From: Galaxea fascicularis
Taxonomy: Eukaryota > Cnidaria > Anthozoa > Scleractinia > Euphylliidae
Direction: 5' to 3'
Assembly: GCA_948470475.1 (NCBI GenBank)
Contig: OX419345.1
Span: forward strand, 20,174,859 to 20,238,858
DNA: 64,000 bases
Part shown: positions 1 to 18,022 of the stretch, in pieces
How the letters are laid out: each line of letters starts with the position of its first letter
Position numbering within the stretch: the first letter of the stretch is position 1
Notes under the pieces: generated by a model
Database searches by the model: none
Seen by the model: only the letters and a program-made list of their open reading frames with translations
Told to the model about the DNA's origin: nothing
Position numbers and translations under genes: made by a program

Positions 1-2
1 AA

Positions 3-37
<35 letters not shown>

Positions 38-38
38 A
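1..38. repeat. (AAT)n microsatellite
   Basis: Pure ATA/AAT triplets at the left edge, switching to the complementary ATT phase near position 28. It lies in the RMC1 intron that precedes the first visible coding exon. Positions 39-228 hold no recognisable gene and read as the rest of that intron, ending in an acceptor AG at 227-228. Confidence 0.9.
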
Positions 39-228
39 GTAGTATCTTGCAACTTGCAATGATATGAGGTGAGTCTTACAACTGTTAATGAAAAGTTTAC
101 AATTTCCAGAAAGATTAATAAACCTTTCATTGGAACAAAAGGAAATAGTTTTAGGTATAATCAATATTATTTGGCATCGTAATATTAATTTTGACTTTTC
201 TTTTTGCACTTTTTATCCACTGTGACAG

Positions 229-3200
229 TTTACCATCTGTGGGCCATGTCCAGTCCATTAAATTCTCATATGATCGCAAGATATTGGCAATCCAAAGATC
301 ACTTAAAGTTGTGGTGAGGACACTTTTCAATCAGATGTGGAGTATAATGTTACGGTATATTGTGCAGTTTGGAGAAATACATGCATATCTTTGCCTAGCC
401 TTGGAGAAAGTCTAATGGTTTACAGTTTAGAGTTTTTAAAGGCCAATCTTTTTAAAGAACAGACAGACCTCACTGGGATTTCCTGAGAGGGGCAAGGGTA
501 AATTTAACTTTAAAAACACTTATGGGAGGAGGTATGGGTGGGTATTTCTGTTTTGCATAAACTGCTGTGACCACTATTGAAAGTAGATACAAACATGAAT
601 TTGTAGTTCCTTATCCCTATAGATGTCTTTTTTCCACAGTTCCTGTAGATCTTTATTGACATGGATGAGGACAGGATGTTGTATCTGGAAAACTGTGGTG
701 TTGGCTTTTTTAATCATTGAGGAAGTCAGCTCTTACTTTGAACTTAAATGTGTTATTAAGTGGATCTATGTTTACTTGGAACCTCATACAACTGTTAAAA
801 ACTTGAAACTTATTGCTGGTTTGTTCCTGCACCTTTCAACCATAGTTTGGGGGTTATTGAAAGGCAGAGCGAGTGAAACTCAGCTTGATTTTTATTTATT
901 CCTTCTTCAGGATTTCATAAACTTTGCTGATGGTAGTGACAGTCAGCAGTACAGCCAGGCATGTAAGGTAAAGTATTATTTATACCTATTGTTTTCACTG
1001 ATAGACTGAAAAAGTAAATTTATAAAATATAAAATTAACCCCTTCAGCCCTAAGAGATCAGCACCATATTTCTCCTTACAATTTCAATGCATTGTAAAAC
1101 AGAGTGGTTACAAGAATTAAGCAAAGCATTGTACCAATGAATTTGCTTCAGCTTCATCCCACGATTTCTTCTAGGAAATCCGTAGGGCCACCAAATGAGA
1201 ATTAGAATTTTGATCTTAGCTGGTTGAAAGGGTTAATGTTTCACTTGGTATATATTGTCCCTTCAGCCAGATGTTGGTGTGGAAATATGCTTCTTCCCAG
1301 CTGGGAAAAAGCCAGCCATTTGTGGGGTAGTCTGGGTATCGTTATCGTAAACTAGCACCCAACTAAGTGAAGAGTAGTAATACTAGTACTCCTAGTCATA
1401 TCCTGGTGAATTTCCTACAATGGAGAAATGTCCTTACTACCAGTATGGAGAAGCCTGTGCTCTTCTCACTTGCTTCATGGGTATCCTGCATGGCTCATAC
1501 TTTATGGGTATCCTGTGATTAAGTAGTAATAATATTTAACAATACTCTTAATAGTTGCTTCATGCTGATTATCATGTAATATCAATGGAGTAGCATTCCA
1601 TCTTAAGGAATGCTTGGAGATTCCACATACAGCTAGCCATGTGGGATAGCTGCATGTGGCTTCTGTTTGTTGACTGTTAAAAACAGGATGTGCATGTAAG
1701 TTTCCTTCACACAGCCTTACTTGACATTTATATCTGCATTGTTTCAAATCAGTCAGTTTCTTGAGGGGCAGGCAAGACAGGGGGGATTGATAGCTATTGA
1801 GATTGGTACTGCACAGTAATTTTTTAGCTCAGTGACCTCCATTGGGTATGATTTTGTCATGCAGAAGATATTGAGTGCTGCTTACAGATGGATCCACAGG
1901 AACATATATTTAAACCAAATACAAGTGAAAGAAATTACCATTCAACATTAAGAAGATTGAATTATGGCTTCAGCGCATGTACTAGCACCAATTAGGACTA
2001 AACTGTATCTTAACAGAGGATTATTGGTGACAGACAGCCAAAAGCCGCATGGCTCACAGTTTTCTTTATGGTGCTGTGGAACATGTTTTTCTCTTTTAAT
2101 ATGTTTTGTATGTTTTTGTCCACAGAGCAAGTCAGCTCATATCATTGGCTTTAACTGGACTAATTTAAATGAAATAGTCTTCATCACAAACCAAGGACTG
2201 GAATTTTACCAGGTATATAGTTAATAGAGTTGTTTCTACTAGAATCTATTTTAGGGCTTAGCTCTTTTGTTTACAAGGTGTATTCTGATGGCTTTGCTAA
2301 AAAATATTCTTGAATTGCTTAAAAATTCCTTTCCTAGGTTTTGCCCGAAAAACACAGTCTTAAGATGATCAAGAATTACAGTGTACAAGCGAACTGGTTT
2401 GTCTTCTTGGTAAGTTACAATGTCACATTAAATTGTAATAAAAAGTAAAGGGCTCGGTGCAAAAAAGTGTCTGAGTACACTGTAGCGATTTTGCATAAAA
2501 TCTCAAGTTCCCTTGGACTACAGACTGGTTATGTCAGAAACTTTAGTCTCGTTATTTTTTCTCTTGGAGACTTGAGTTTAGAAAATTAGCAGATGACGTT
2601 TAATGGAACCAAACAAAGGAAATCTTGAGCTTTTGGCAAATGTTAAACACTAACTCCTGAAGTTCTGGCCATAAAACCACAAAATGAATATATTTATGAA
2701 ACTACATTAGTGACATGATAATAAAATAATATATATTTTTAGCAGTCTCAAGGCCAACGAAGAGTGAGTTTCAGGGAATTTGAGATTTTAGGTCAAAATC
2801 ACCACTTACGCCCAATTTGAACCAACACCTGGCCTTTTAATTACATTCTATTTTAAATAAATCGTACAACATGTGAAGGAAAACAAAATGTAGCTTAATT
2901 AAATAATATTGCATTGGTCCAGCCCAACCCAAAGTAGTGGATATGTTTGTGTGTTCTGCTGCAAATACAAGTCAGAGAATTTTGGTGATGATTTGATGTG
3001 CAAAGTGAGGTGAAATTTAGAGTTTGCATACTTGCCTCACTGAGTCTCATTTAAGTACTACATAGTGTGGATTTCAACAGTGGTTAAATAACTTAAGATT
3101 CTTTTTTTTCTGTCTGAAGCCTGAGAGTGCTGTGCTGCTGCTATCCTCATCAGGACTTGGAAATGTCATTCATCCTTATCATTTCAGAGTAAGCTAAGTC

Positions 3201-6200
3201 ATTGTTTCTTTTTCAGAAAAGGGGCCACCACTTGCTCTTTGTAGAAACACTCTCATTTACTCTGTGTCAATAGGTAGAGTGTGAGCTCTAAAAGAACAAG
3301 TATAAAACTCAGACAAAGCAATCAGATGTTTCCTCAGCCACTCCTTCACCGGATACTATACAAACTGAAGTTGGCTACAGTCTTTATTATAAGCTAAGAA
3401 ATTTTTTTTAAACAAAACATTGGTCAGGAACAGAAAAATGTAAAGTTCAAAAAAATATTATTGTGATACTCAACAGCAGCTCTTGGTTACCATTCAATGG
3501 GAAACTTCTCTTCACACTTCTCTCAGGCAGGTTCGGTCATGCGGCTACCCAAGTTTGAGGTTGATCTTCCAGCAGCTTCCAAAGCACAGAAAACTGCCCT
3601 TTTAGAGAGGGATGTCACACTTGCAAACATGTGAGTTTTCACTAATTTCCCCTGTGGGAAATGAAGTTGAGAGCTCTTGTCCCACATTTGGTACATTGCC
3701 AACAGCTTATTTAATTAGGTATTCCCTTCCTGCATCTACAAATTCTAGCATTTTTATACTCTGGCTCCACAGCGATGGTCAGTTGTATGTTGTTATTCTG
3801 AGAAACCAACAAAGAAGCTCAGCCACTGGGCCACTTGGAGCAGAGATAGTTCTCTATCAATTGCAGAGGTTTGTTTCAAATATTGACATTTTTCTTAGTC
3901 TTTTGTTCTCCTGTTAAAATACCAGTATCATTTAATTTTAAAGTGGAAGCCATGTTAGGATGAATTCAAAATGATTCTAATCCTATTGTCATCGCAGTGT
4001 TGTGCTCCCTGCTCTACATCCCATCCTAAATCCTATTCCCATTTTAATTTGATTTCCCATTCCTACCCTTCTTCTTTTCTATCCTAAACCCATTTCACTT
4101 TAATCAAAAGTAATTTCCATTTCCATTCATATTCCAGGTCCATATTTCATTTTTATTTCTATTCTCATTGTAATGCTCATTCCTATTTTCATCCCAGCCT
4201 ATGCAATTTCTATTTTCTTTCTATTACTAAATTCCTGTTTAGTCCGTATTCCCATTTCAATCTATTTTAATATTACTTCTTTTCTTCTAATAACCCTCCT
4301 ATTATTTTTTCTTAAATTTTCATTTCTGTTCTAATTTCAACACCACCTCCTATTCTCATTCCTATTCAAAATCAAATTTTGACATTCCATTTCTAATTCC
4401 CATCCTAAGCCCTTATTTCCATTCACAGTCAGTTTTAACACCCACTCTAATTCCATTTCATTCTTTTTCTTCTAAGTATATTTCTGTTGATTCTGAATCC
4501 TATTCCAAGTTGCCTTAAGTTACATGTATAACAGATGTGGCTCTATATCTGTAGATTTGTGTTCTAATGTTTGCCTCAGTGAGTGAAAGTTTATGAGTGG
4601 ACTTTTGCTTTCATTTCACTGACAAAAATACACCTCCATTTCCAGGGATATTCCTGCTAAAAAAGTTGCAGTTCTTCAGCTTAACATGATTGGAAGATTT
4701 GCTGTCAATGTTGTGGTAAGACAAATGAAAAATCAGTGACTGTAATGCAAGCATGGAGATCTGATTCACCTTCATAATGAAGTTTAATTAACACTTTTAC
4801 CACACATGGCCCATTGAAACACTTTACGTTTTTCATAGGACAACCTCGTGATTGTACATCATCAGGCTTCAAAGGTAAATAACATTTTTCTCAATGCATG
4901 AGTGCAGTGGCATGTTTTCTCAATTGAGTGCCTTGGGTCTTTATTAAAATCATCTCAAGGTGATGTAAATGATATTTGAGAAAACTGTACTGTGTTGATG
5001 TGTACTTGATTAGAAAAAAATTCTTATTGTTTTTATGGAGCAGACATCCATGTTATTTGATGTGCGGATTGGAGGAGAATTTGATGGCCAGATCACCTAC
5101 TATCAACCAGTGTTAGCTCCTCTGCCTCTTGAACAAGCAATGATTGACTTGGGTTAGCAATAATTTATTACTGCACTTTCACATTTTTTATAATTCACTT
5201 TGTTTGATCCCCCAATTTTAGAGTTTAAAATCATCCCAAGAGAAATTTGTAGAATTTGTTGGCAGACAAAGTGTATTAATTTTAAGTTATGGGAAAATTG
5301 CTATTTTTAAAATAGTGAAGTATATATTACTTTTTAGATTAGTGGGTTTCTGGTGTGAGGTTTGGTTGTCCTGTTATTAATGACAGTCTGTGTGACTCTT
5401 AGCCACTGAGTATGATCTGCATGTATGTATTGGAAGCCCCAGATAATAAATGATTCATATTACCAATGGTGATTCATTGCTAGTTTCAAAAAGGCAAGTG
5501 GATTAAAAATAGAAAAAAAATCAAATCAAAGTGAGGAGCCAAATATAATATTATTTATGATGAGCTGATTTTCTAGAGAAATGGTAAATCCAAACAAATT
5601 CAACTTTGATGGAACATGGTACATTTGAATGATAAAATTAATATCTTTATTCATTCATTTATTTTGTTTCTAGAAGAGAAAGACTCAACTGGTGCCGTGA
5701 GGAAGAAGAAAATTGCTTGCGACATGTGTATCCTAGGATATGTAGCAGTGAATAATCTTACTTAACTGTTACCAGTCAATTTTTAAAGTAAAAATAACAT
5801 GATTGTATCTTATACCTGATGTTGCAGTGTTTCTGATCAAGAGAAATTATTGTCAATTGCCCAGCTTGTTCACTTAAGTCAACAGGGCAGCTTTCTTGGG
5901 TTTGTGACCTGATATCCCTGCTTATTATCTGCAAAACTTTGCTGTGGCTGAGGTTTGGAGAAATTGAATAATGAAGCACGACATCACCCTCAAGAAAGCA
6001 TATTACCGTACTTTAAAATAGTGTTCTATATGTATTTGAGTTAAAACTGTCATGTTATTTTGCTTGACACTACATTCTTTCCAGATTCCCAAAACTGGAT
6101 AGTGTTTCAGCCAAACATTATCATCGACGCTAAACTTGGTAAGTTCAGGTGACTGATTTTCACCTGTTATCTTTTTGTGAAACTGAAACAAAGAAAAAAA

Positions 6201-9200
6201 GACAAAAATTTAATGATTGTTGATGTTTACGAGATACAATGGAAGTTAAAAACCATCTTTAGCAGAAAAACTTTGATTAAAGTTGTTTTGTTTTCTTTAT
6301 AGGCTGCTTGTGGCAGGTTATGATCAAGTTAGAGCCCTTAGTAGTAATGATTGGTGATAAGGTAAGCATCCTTGATGCCTTAGGGCACTTACTATAAGCC
6401 AGAACTGGCTGGTCAGACCAGTCCATTTGTTAAGAGAATTCCACTATTAATAACAACTCATGGACCATGCAGGGGGAGGGGTAATTTTTAGTAAAATACA
6501 TTTCCAAAACTCAAAGGAACTTCTGTGGGATGGATAATAGCAGTCAGCTAAAGCTGGTGGACCTTACAGGAAAACATCCAAGTCTGATGGAATAAGTGTT
6601 ATGAATTAAACTGAGTTAAATGCGTTTTGACCAGTTTTAGTATCAGCCCTCAACCCTCAGTGGGAGAGGTGAAAAGTGTGGCCCCCACACTTTAAAAGTT
6701 GCTCCACAGACCCTGGAACTGTCCTGTCAGATCAGTTTGTTTCTACATAGTATACAAAGCAAGGATGGGTTTTTAGTGAAAACTCTCCTAATAAGCCTAT
6801 TTCATTTTCAAAATGACCAATGCAGTCTGGCTGGCCAGTTCTGCCTTTTGGTAAGCGCCATAAGAATATTGGTAATTACTATTGTTTAGTGTTGATAAAA
6901 CATCTTGTGGTTTTTTTTCCACACAGGGTTTGTTAGTTGATTTCCTACTCCTCAGAAAAGAAAGCAAGATGGTGATTTTAACAGTTTTCAAACAGGGTAA
7001 AAAGAAACAAGGTTTCATTGTTCATATGTTAGGAGGCTATAAGCAGGACCTCAATAAGGGTCATTACCCATAGCACAGTGTTCCAGTTAACTTTCAGAGT
7101 TGGAGGGTCATATAAGATTTTTAAGGGTTCATTAGACATTGGTCTTTCCAAATTTTCTTACTCAACAACTCAATGTGTCAAGTCAGGAAGCCAGCTATCT
7201 CAGATTTTTGGCCTGAGAACTGTCACTTATCTAGAACACTGATAGCACCTATAAATTTTTTGGTTGAGTATCCTCTGGTGGTATGTTTAAGCAATAGAAA
7301 ACGTTTTCCGTGTTTGGATATAAACACGAGAGGGGTTGGGAGAATTTGAGACAGTTATGCAAACCCGAGACGAAGTCGAGGGTTTGCATAACTGTCAAGA
7401 ATTCTCCCAACCCCTCGAGTGTTTATATCAGGCTATGCAAATGCAGGAAAAAAGTTATCTATTGCTTTTATAAAATAACTTCCTCTAAAAACTACAACGC
7501 ATCACACAACCATGTTTACATACTCTCATGCAAACATGCCTCTCGGCCAATCAGAGTGCACATACTATCTTAGTTATTTTTTGATCATAGTAACACTTAA
7601 CAAACTTAGAAGTTGAAGTTGAAATTATTGTTCAAACAGCTTTAACACCAGGAAGGCAGTGCAGCCTGCCAGTCCTAGCTCGTATGTTTGACAAGCTGAA
7701 CTTGGCATACAGGAATTATTCATTGGAGGTGGAACAAGCCTCTCAACAAGTGAGTGCAGCTGCTTTGTGCTAGATTTATTGACTTTCTCTCTCATGTTTC
7801 TTCCTTTTGACCCTTTTTGCATAATCTTCCAACTTGAAATGAACTTTTAGTTGACTTTTCAAAGCACACAGTATGATTTTCTTGGACCCCAATCCCTGTT
7901 AGGGGTACAACACTTGTTAGAGAGTTAGAACAGGAGAGACACTTGTCAAGTACATGTACTTCAGACCCAGAGCCTTTTTTTCTTGGGGAAGGGTGGAAGG
8001 GGGGGAGTTGGGCTTGGAAAGGGGGTCCTTCTACTTGGGAACTGATCTGAAATAGGCAACATGTGATACCTTGGCCTAAAAGTTCTGCGGTCTCCCCCTG
8101 CCCCCCCTCAAACCTTTAAGTCCTGCCATTAACATGCATACTCTCTTTACTGGTCTTCTCATATTTGTTATGCTACTAGTTTGGAGAATTTGGTTAAACA
8201 TCAAGACATTCCATGTTTGATGATCATTTCCTTTATTCTCATAAACCTGTGTGTTAGCTGAAATGGTGATACTGTATGGAGAAAGTAGGTTCTGGTCACT
8301 GTTCAGGCTTTAACTCAAATTGTGGTTCAGTAGTTTGTCAATGCTGTAGCTGCAATTGATGGATTTACCCGTTGTTTGTGTAGTCACCTGATGTTGCAAG
8401 GAATCAGTCTCCTCAAAAACAGCTCACAAGGTCAGTACTTTTGGGAGCAGGTTGCTGTACAGTATGGTTTGCAATGATCCAACTGTTTTTGGTAAAAGTT
8501 ATTTATTTTGAATGTTTTTGTTATTAATATTATTAGGTGCCAGACTGTTGTCACTCAAAAAGACTTGTACACTCATATCCTCTCAGTGTTTGTTGAGAAT
8601 AAGGTGAATGTTCTGCTACTTTAAAATTGGAATTTTGTAATACTTACAGTTCGTCTAATGATGTCACATTGGCTAGTAAAGTAAAATGTTTCTTAAACTT
8701 GTTTCTCAGTCAGGTTAGTTATACCGTCGACAGGTAGTGTGCTTATTGCAAAATTGTGAATACTACTGCATATTTCTTTGTTCTTGTTTAATGTTCATAG
8801 CAATTGCATAATGCTTGTTGTGGTTTTTATTTTCTCATTATTTTGTCATTTCTAGAGTATAAAATATAAATTCATGGTTGCTGTGTTGGTGGAGTACATT
8901 CGTTCACTGAATCAGTTCGAAATTGAAGTGGAGGTAATGAATAATTGATGTTATAAATCTTCCTCTTTATAAGCACAGAGACCTTGCTGTCATTTTATTT
9001 TCAAAGTCCAGGACTAAAGCATGTTTCTTAGTCCGATCATCACATTGTTTTGCTTTCTTTTTTAATGCTAGCATTAGTGTATAACACATATTGGGTCTAT
9101 TATCTTATTGAAAAATTGCTTCAATGTGTCTCTCTTTATATTAGGGAGGCTAGTAACAGAGCACAGGGTCATCGCCCTGTGCTGGAATAAGTATCCCATC

Positions 9201-11975
9201 CAAGGGGTGTGGCTGCCGCACTCTTAGCTAGGTCATTATGACTCACTGAAATTTGGTCCACCCTGGAAAAGTGGGGTTACCTATGACTTAAAGCATTCAG
9301 TGGCCAAAGCTTTCTAATGATTTGTTTCTTTTATTTGTTTTTGTACTCAACAGCATTACCTTTATGAGCTAGTAATCAACCTTCTTGTACACAACAAATG
9401 TTTCTATCAGCTGCACCAGGTATGATGTCTTTAAATTGCTTAAGTTCAAAGTTTTAAATTGAAAGAAATCAGCTTTAAGGCAATTTCTGGTGGTGTGGTT
9501 TTAATTTGAGGGACCTGTTCAAAGCCTAGGGTAGTTAACACAGTTCTGTGTTGTTCAGGAAATCACACAATGTGTCCATTGTTGGTGTTGGTGTGTTCCG
9601 CAAAATAAATATTGTGTTTTGCTTATTGAGGAAATTTTGTTTTCTTTTAGTTTTTACAATATCATGTGATAAGTGACTCTAAACCATTGGTAAGTATATC
9701 TGATATCATGTAACATTGACTGTCCAAGTTTTGTATTATATTAGTAGAGAAATTCTGAGCACCCTGATTTCCCATGTAATCCCTGCTTTCATGATACTGA
9801 AGCCATATTATGCAGTTTATCTCCTGATTCCTCTACTCTCTGGTTGAATTAAAAAAGCAAAATTAGTGATAGACAAACATTAATTCCCTTGCTTTATTGT
9901 TAAGCTTTGCACAAGGTGTACATAAAGGCCCTGGCAAACGAGGACACATTGTTGCTGACACATTGTTGCTCATGATTGTTTCCATGCTGTGCAAACTGGG
10001 AAACATTTGTTGCAGACACAAAATTTGTTCCGCAACAAATGTTGTGCGCGCGGGCAAATGGGGGAAACATTTGTGTCGGCAACAATGACTGTGTCTGCAA
10101 CAATGTGTCCTCGTTTGCCAGGGCCTTAAGTTAAAGCAAGTATTTGTAACACACAAGTGTTATAATTCTGCTGTCTTATGTTGTTGTGAAATGTCTTTTG
10201 TGTTGCATCAGATGGAAATGAAGCCACAATAATAATTTATTGCAATGCTGTTTTACTCCTATTTTTGTTGCAGTTTTGGTCTGGAGTTAAGACAAATGTG
10301 AATTATTCAATGTGACTGTTATTAATAAGTATTATTTGCTGTAGGCATGTCTTATGCTGTCCCTTGAAAGTGATTACGCTCCTTCTTACCAGCTTGCTCT
10401 GGATATGCTGAAGGTAACACATTACAAATATCTATCAATTTTCTCCATTCTCTTCGATGTTAATTTATTGTTCTTTATAGTAATAATGAGCCACTTATAT
10501 TCCTTCCAGAGGCTTAACACAGCTAATGAAGAAATAATTGAGGTTCTCCTCTCTAAACACCAGGTTAGTCCTGTCATCCATTGATATTGACATTACGAGT
10601 ATCTCTTCTTTTACAATGGACCTTGTTTTTACTTACATGTACTAGGTGCTGCCAGCACTACGTTATATCCGTGCTATTGGTGCAGAAGACTTTGCCTCTC
10701 CACGCAAGTTCTTAGAAGCGGCAGCAAAGCCAGAGGATCCTATGCTTTTCTACACTGGTATGTGCACACAAACGAGTTGCTAACTTTTCACCATCAGGAA
10801 CAATAATAATAATATTATTGAAAACTGGGTTGGATGACGATGATGATGATCTGGGGTCCTTACCATTTACACAGAAAACCCGGAAATTCTGGTTGTAAAA
10901 TCAAATGGTACATACCATTCCATTTGGAACATTTCAGAAATTATGGGCCTTCGGCTAAATCAATGCACTTTTTCTGTTATTTTTTTAGCTTTTCAACTAA
11001 TACTAGTACATTTTGTGATTCATCCATTTTGCGTTTGGACAAGCTGCAGCGTTGAATATTTACACCTCAAATTTCCACCCAGATGGATCATGTAAATGGT
11101 AAGTGCCCCTAGTCTTTGCAGTACCTCAACGTCTTCGCTAACTTAATGTTCTTAATTGTTTCCAGTTTACAAATTTTTTGAACAACGGAATATAAGGCTT
11201 CGTGGAAGTCCAGACTTTGCACCAGGTATATTAATTGATTTTGTTTATTATTGATATGAAATAAAAAACGTCCATTTTTACTTCAGTTGTATTGTTAGTG
11301 AAGCAATGTTTCATTACAAACAAGAAGGGTAGTAAATTTGGAGCTTAGTAACTCCACTAATGGGAATCCAACCTATCACCTTGTAATTCTTACGTGGATT
11401 CCTTATCCTTGGCTCTTTACTTTTGTGCAGTGCTAATGAACACTGTAGAAAGTATCTTTGTCTGACAATCAACAGGTCACTACTGCATCTGTTAAATTTG
11501 TCACATTCATGACCCGTGCCACTTCTGACTCGGTCATGTACCAAATGATTCTTACTCTTTTGTACGTTTTGAAGCCTATACAAAGCCAACATTTGGCAAA
11601 AAAGAACAAAAAAGGCACAATGCTTTTCAAACAGGTGCAAAGATTCGTTTCAGCAAAAAAAATATTTTGGGTTTAGGTGCACTTTAAAGAATGAAACCCT
11701 TTCCTGTGAACATTCAAGGAGAGCATTTCAACAGCTATCCTTTCTTTGGAATGTTAAGGAAATTATTCTAAGAGACTTGGATGTTCAGATCATCAGCTTT
11801 TGAGGAAGCCTACAAATTACTCAACAAATGCCTTCTCTTCAAACCCATTTTGTAACCAAGTACCGGTACCACCTTTATTGCAGGTGAACATTGTGATGCA
11901 CATGTCAAAAGGTTCGAGATTCTGTTTGGATCAAGCCGTAGTGGACAGTGTTCTAGTAATGGAGGAATTAACTAA
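229..11975 (+). CDS. RMC1: RMC1 (regulator of MON1-CCZ1 complex, C18orf8/Mic1), 5' partial
   Basis: Known role: RMC1 binds the Mon1-Ccz1 complex, the exchange factor for Rab7, on late endosomes and lysosomes, and supports autophagy and cholesterol export. Exons read directly: 229-313, 911-967, 2126-2212, 2338-2409, 3120-3188, 3527-3630, 3773-3868, 4646-4715, 4839-4874, 5044-5152, 5674-5727, 6085-6138, 6303-6361, 6927-6996, 7640-7749, 8384-8430, 8537-8603, 8856-8933, 9354-9419, 9651-9689, 10345-10413, 10510-10563, 10646-10757, 11166-11225, 11884-11975 (TAA). They join in frame to 604 residues; human is about 657, so roughly 60 N-terminal residues lie outside. Landmarks matching the vertebrate protein include GFNWTNLNEIVFITNQGLEF, DNLVIVHHQ, VLMEYIRSLNQF, NEEIIEVLLSKHQVLPALR and KFFEQRNIRLRGSPDFAPGE. 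The first half is beta-propeller-like and the second half is the helical Mic1 domain. The acceptor at 7639 was preferred over 7651 because it restores the family's spacing before SLPV. Confidence 0.96.
3970..4515. repeat. Degenerate pyrimidine-rich minisatellite in an RMC1 intron
   Basis: About 540 bp of the plus strand is dominated by loose repeats of a CCTATTCCCATTT-like word, with strong C+T bias and very few G. Copies are diverged and the spacing is irregular. No coding potential is visible. It sits between the exons ending at 3868 and starting at 4646. Confidence 0.7.
7317..7429. repeat. Fold-back (MITE-like) palindrome
   Basis: Two arms of about 50 bp are near-perfect reverse complements around a short loop near 7372. 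One arm carries GGGTTGGGAGAATT and CAGTTATGCAAACCC; the other carries GGGTTTGCATAACTG and AATTCTCCCAACCCC. It lies in an RMC1 intron. The sequence to about 7585, ending near a GGCCAATCAGAGTGC word, looks like part of the same mobile unit (inference). Confidence 0.8.
9925..10127. mobile_element. Fold-back MITE, 203 bp
   Basis: The termini AAGGCCCTGGCAAACGAGGA and TCCTCGTTTGCCAGGGCCTT are exact reverse complements, and pairing continues inward through repeated ACATTGTTGC words. It contains no transposase. It lies in an RMC1 intron and explains the short overlapping ORFs seen there on both strands. Confidence 0.85.
11330..11690. repeat. Interspersed repeat, relative of the 21.9 kb palindrome
   Basis: The segment with CCACTTCTGACTCGGTCATG and TTTTGAAGCCTATA matches 22054-22120. 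Its right part (about 11600-11680), read in reverse complement, matches 21838-21930 (TTTGCACCTGTT, then CATTGTG). It lies in the last RMC1 intron. Confidence 0.65.
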
Positions 11976-13065
11976 AATAGATTGCCCAATAGGAGCAGTT
12001 GATGCAGATTGCATGTGAATAGTGACTCTGAAGGCTTTCCATTTTGCTAGAACTGTTGGCCCAACCTGCCTTTATATTACAGTAGTATAGTTAGTGGCAG
12101 TTCCTGTAATCAGTTGTACTAATCCTAACCAGTCAGCAGTGGTACCCACGAAGGCAGATTGGTCTTGCAGTCTCCAACAAAGATGGCTCTCAGTAGACCA
12201 CAGTCTAGCTTGCCTGAGAAAGAGCACTCAGCAAAATGTTGTTTCATCCTGAGCTCTTTGTGAGCATGATTACAGGTTTTGATTAATTTGGTGTTCCCAG
12301 TTAAGAAGGATGTTACAATTTGTTAACACGTGATTGAGTGAAATAATAGTTACTGGTAATGAACAAAAGAAATCAAAGATACATGACTTTTGTACAGTCT
12401 ACTTGTTTTATTCAAATACAGTTGAATTTTTAAACTGCTTAGAACACAGTACACTATTAATTTGAGTAAAATACAACATAGTGCTCACTTTCAAAATATA
12501 TTTTTTTTAAACCTATCACAAAGTAATTAACAACCAGAACTGCTTGGAATATAATCTAATGAACAGACTGTTGCTGTGTGTGAATGTCCAAAATAAGTTA
12601 CTTTGCAATGTGTAAACAAATACAGTGTAGATTGCTTTAAAAAATATAAATAACGATGTGATTCACACTTAATAGTTAGGTGGACACTTTATTAAAGAAT
12701 GTGTGTAGTATCACTAAATGTAAAAATTGTTTTGTCCTATGGCATAATTTTTTACTTACATTATTGTTTTTGGGTACCCTTTGTCAAGACAGCTTCATTG
12801 GGAGTTCCTGGCTAAGATTTTGAAAGTACAAACGATTTCTTATACCAATGACCTTCCTAAGAGTCTGCTTGTCTCAGAAAATGTATTATTTTCCAGTGAG
12901 CATGGTACAATCTAGTAGCTGAACCTTAATTTGTATTAATATGTACAATAATATTTTAGTAAATGTATGAAGATTTTATCTTCCAAATTTAATGGAACAA
13001 TTAAATATTATTCTGTTGTATCATCTTTTACGAATAAATTTGTGAATCTTTTGAAGCTAATAAGT
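11976..13065. other. Convergent 3' regions of RMC1 and PPP1R42
   Basis: No coding exon was found. A plus-strand AATAAA at 13033-13038 could end the RMC1 message. TTTATT words at 12688-12693 and 12407-12412 read AATAAA on the minus strand and could end PPP1R42. Used together, they would make the two 3' UTRs overlap. Transcript ends are not proven by the sequence. Confidence 0.5.
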
Positions 13066-17832
<4,767 letters not shown>

Positions 17833-18000
17833 TTTGAAAGATCGTTCACTTTACGTTTACAAAGTGTTTGGGCAAAATATACTTATCCAGTCACGTGACT
17901 AGCAAACAGTTATCCGTTTCCTTGGAAACCTCTGTGGGTTCCAGGCTGCTCGGTGAAGTTAGACGAGAGAAACTGAGTCTGAAGCTGATGTCAGACAAAA
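17833..18000. promoter_or_regulatory. Bidirectional PPP1R42/FAM135 promoter with an E-box palindrome
   Basis: The PPP1R42 start codon (17832, minus) and the presumed FAM135 5' exon (about 17950-18022, plus) are separated by well under 200 bp. The decamer GTCACGTGAC at 17890-17899 is a perfect palindrome and matches the CLEAR-type E-box bound by TFEB/MITF-class factors. No TATA box is evident. Which gene responds to it is unknown. Confidence 0.55.
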
Positions 18001-18022
18001 TGGCCGCCGGGGAAAATGGCAG
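17988..18022 (+). other. Probable FAM135 5' UTR exon with upstream ATGs
   Basis: A short CG-rich segment ends in a good donor (GGCAG|GTATGA at 18022). Its ATG at 17988 opens a frame that, when spliced to the acceptor at 18655, stops after a further six codons. It is therefore best read as a 5' leader exon with a short upstream ORF, not as the protein start. Confidence 0.5.

Noticed and set aside
7652..7749. Alternative shorter RMC1 exon using the acceptor at 7651
   Set aside because: It keeps the frame but removes four residues that restore exact family spacing before SLPV, so the acceptor at 7639 was preferred; alternative use is possible.
9863..10156. Three overlapping ORFs of 63-97 codons
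   Set aside because: All fall inside a 203 bp palindromic MITE, whose repeated ACATTGTTGC words keep several frames open.
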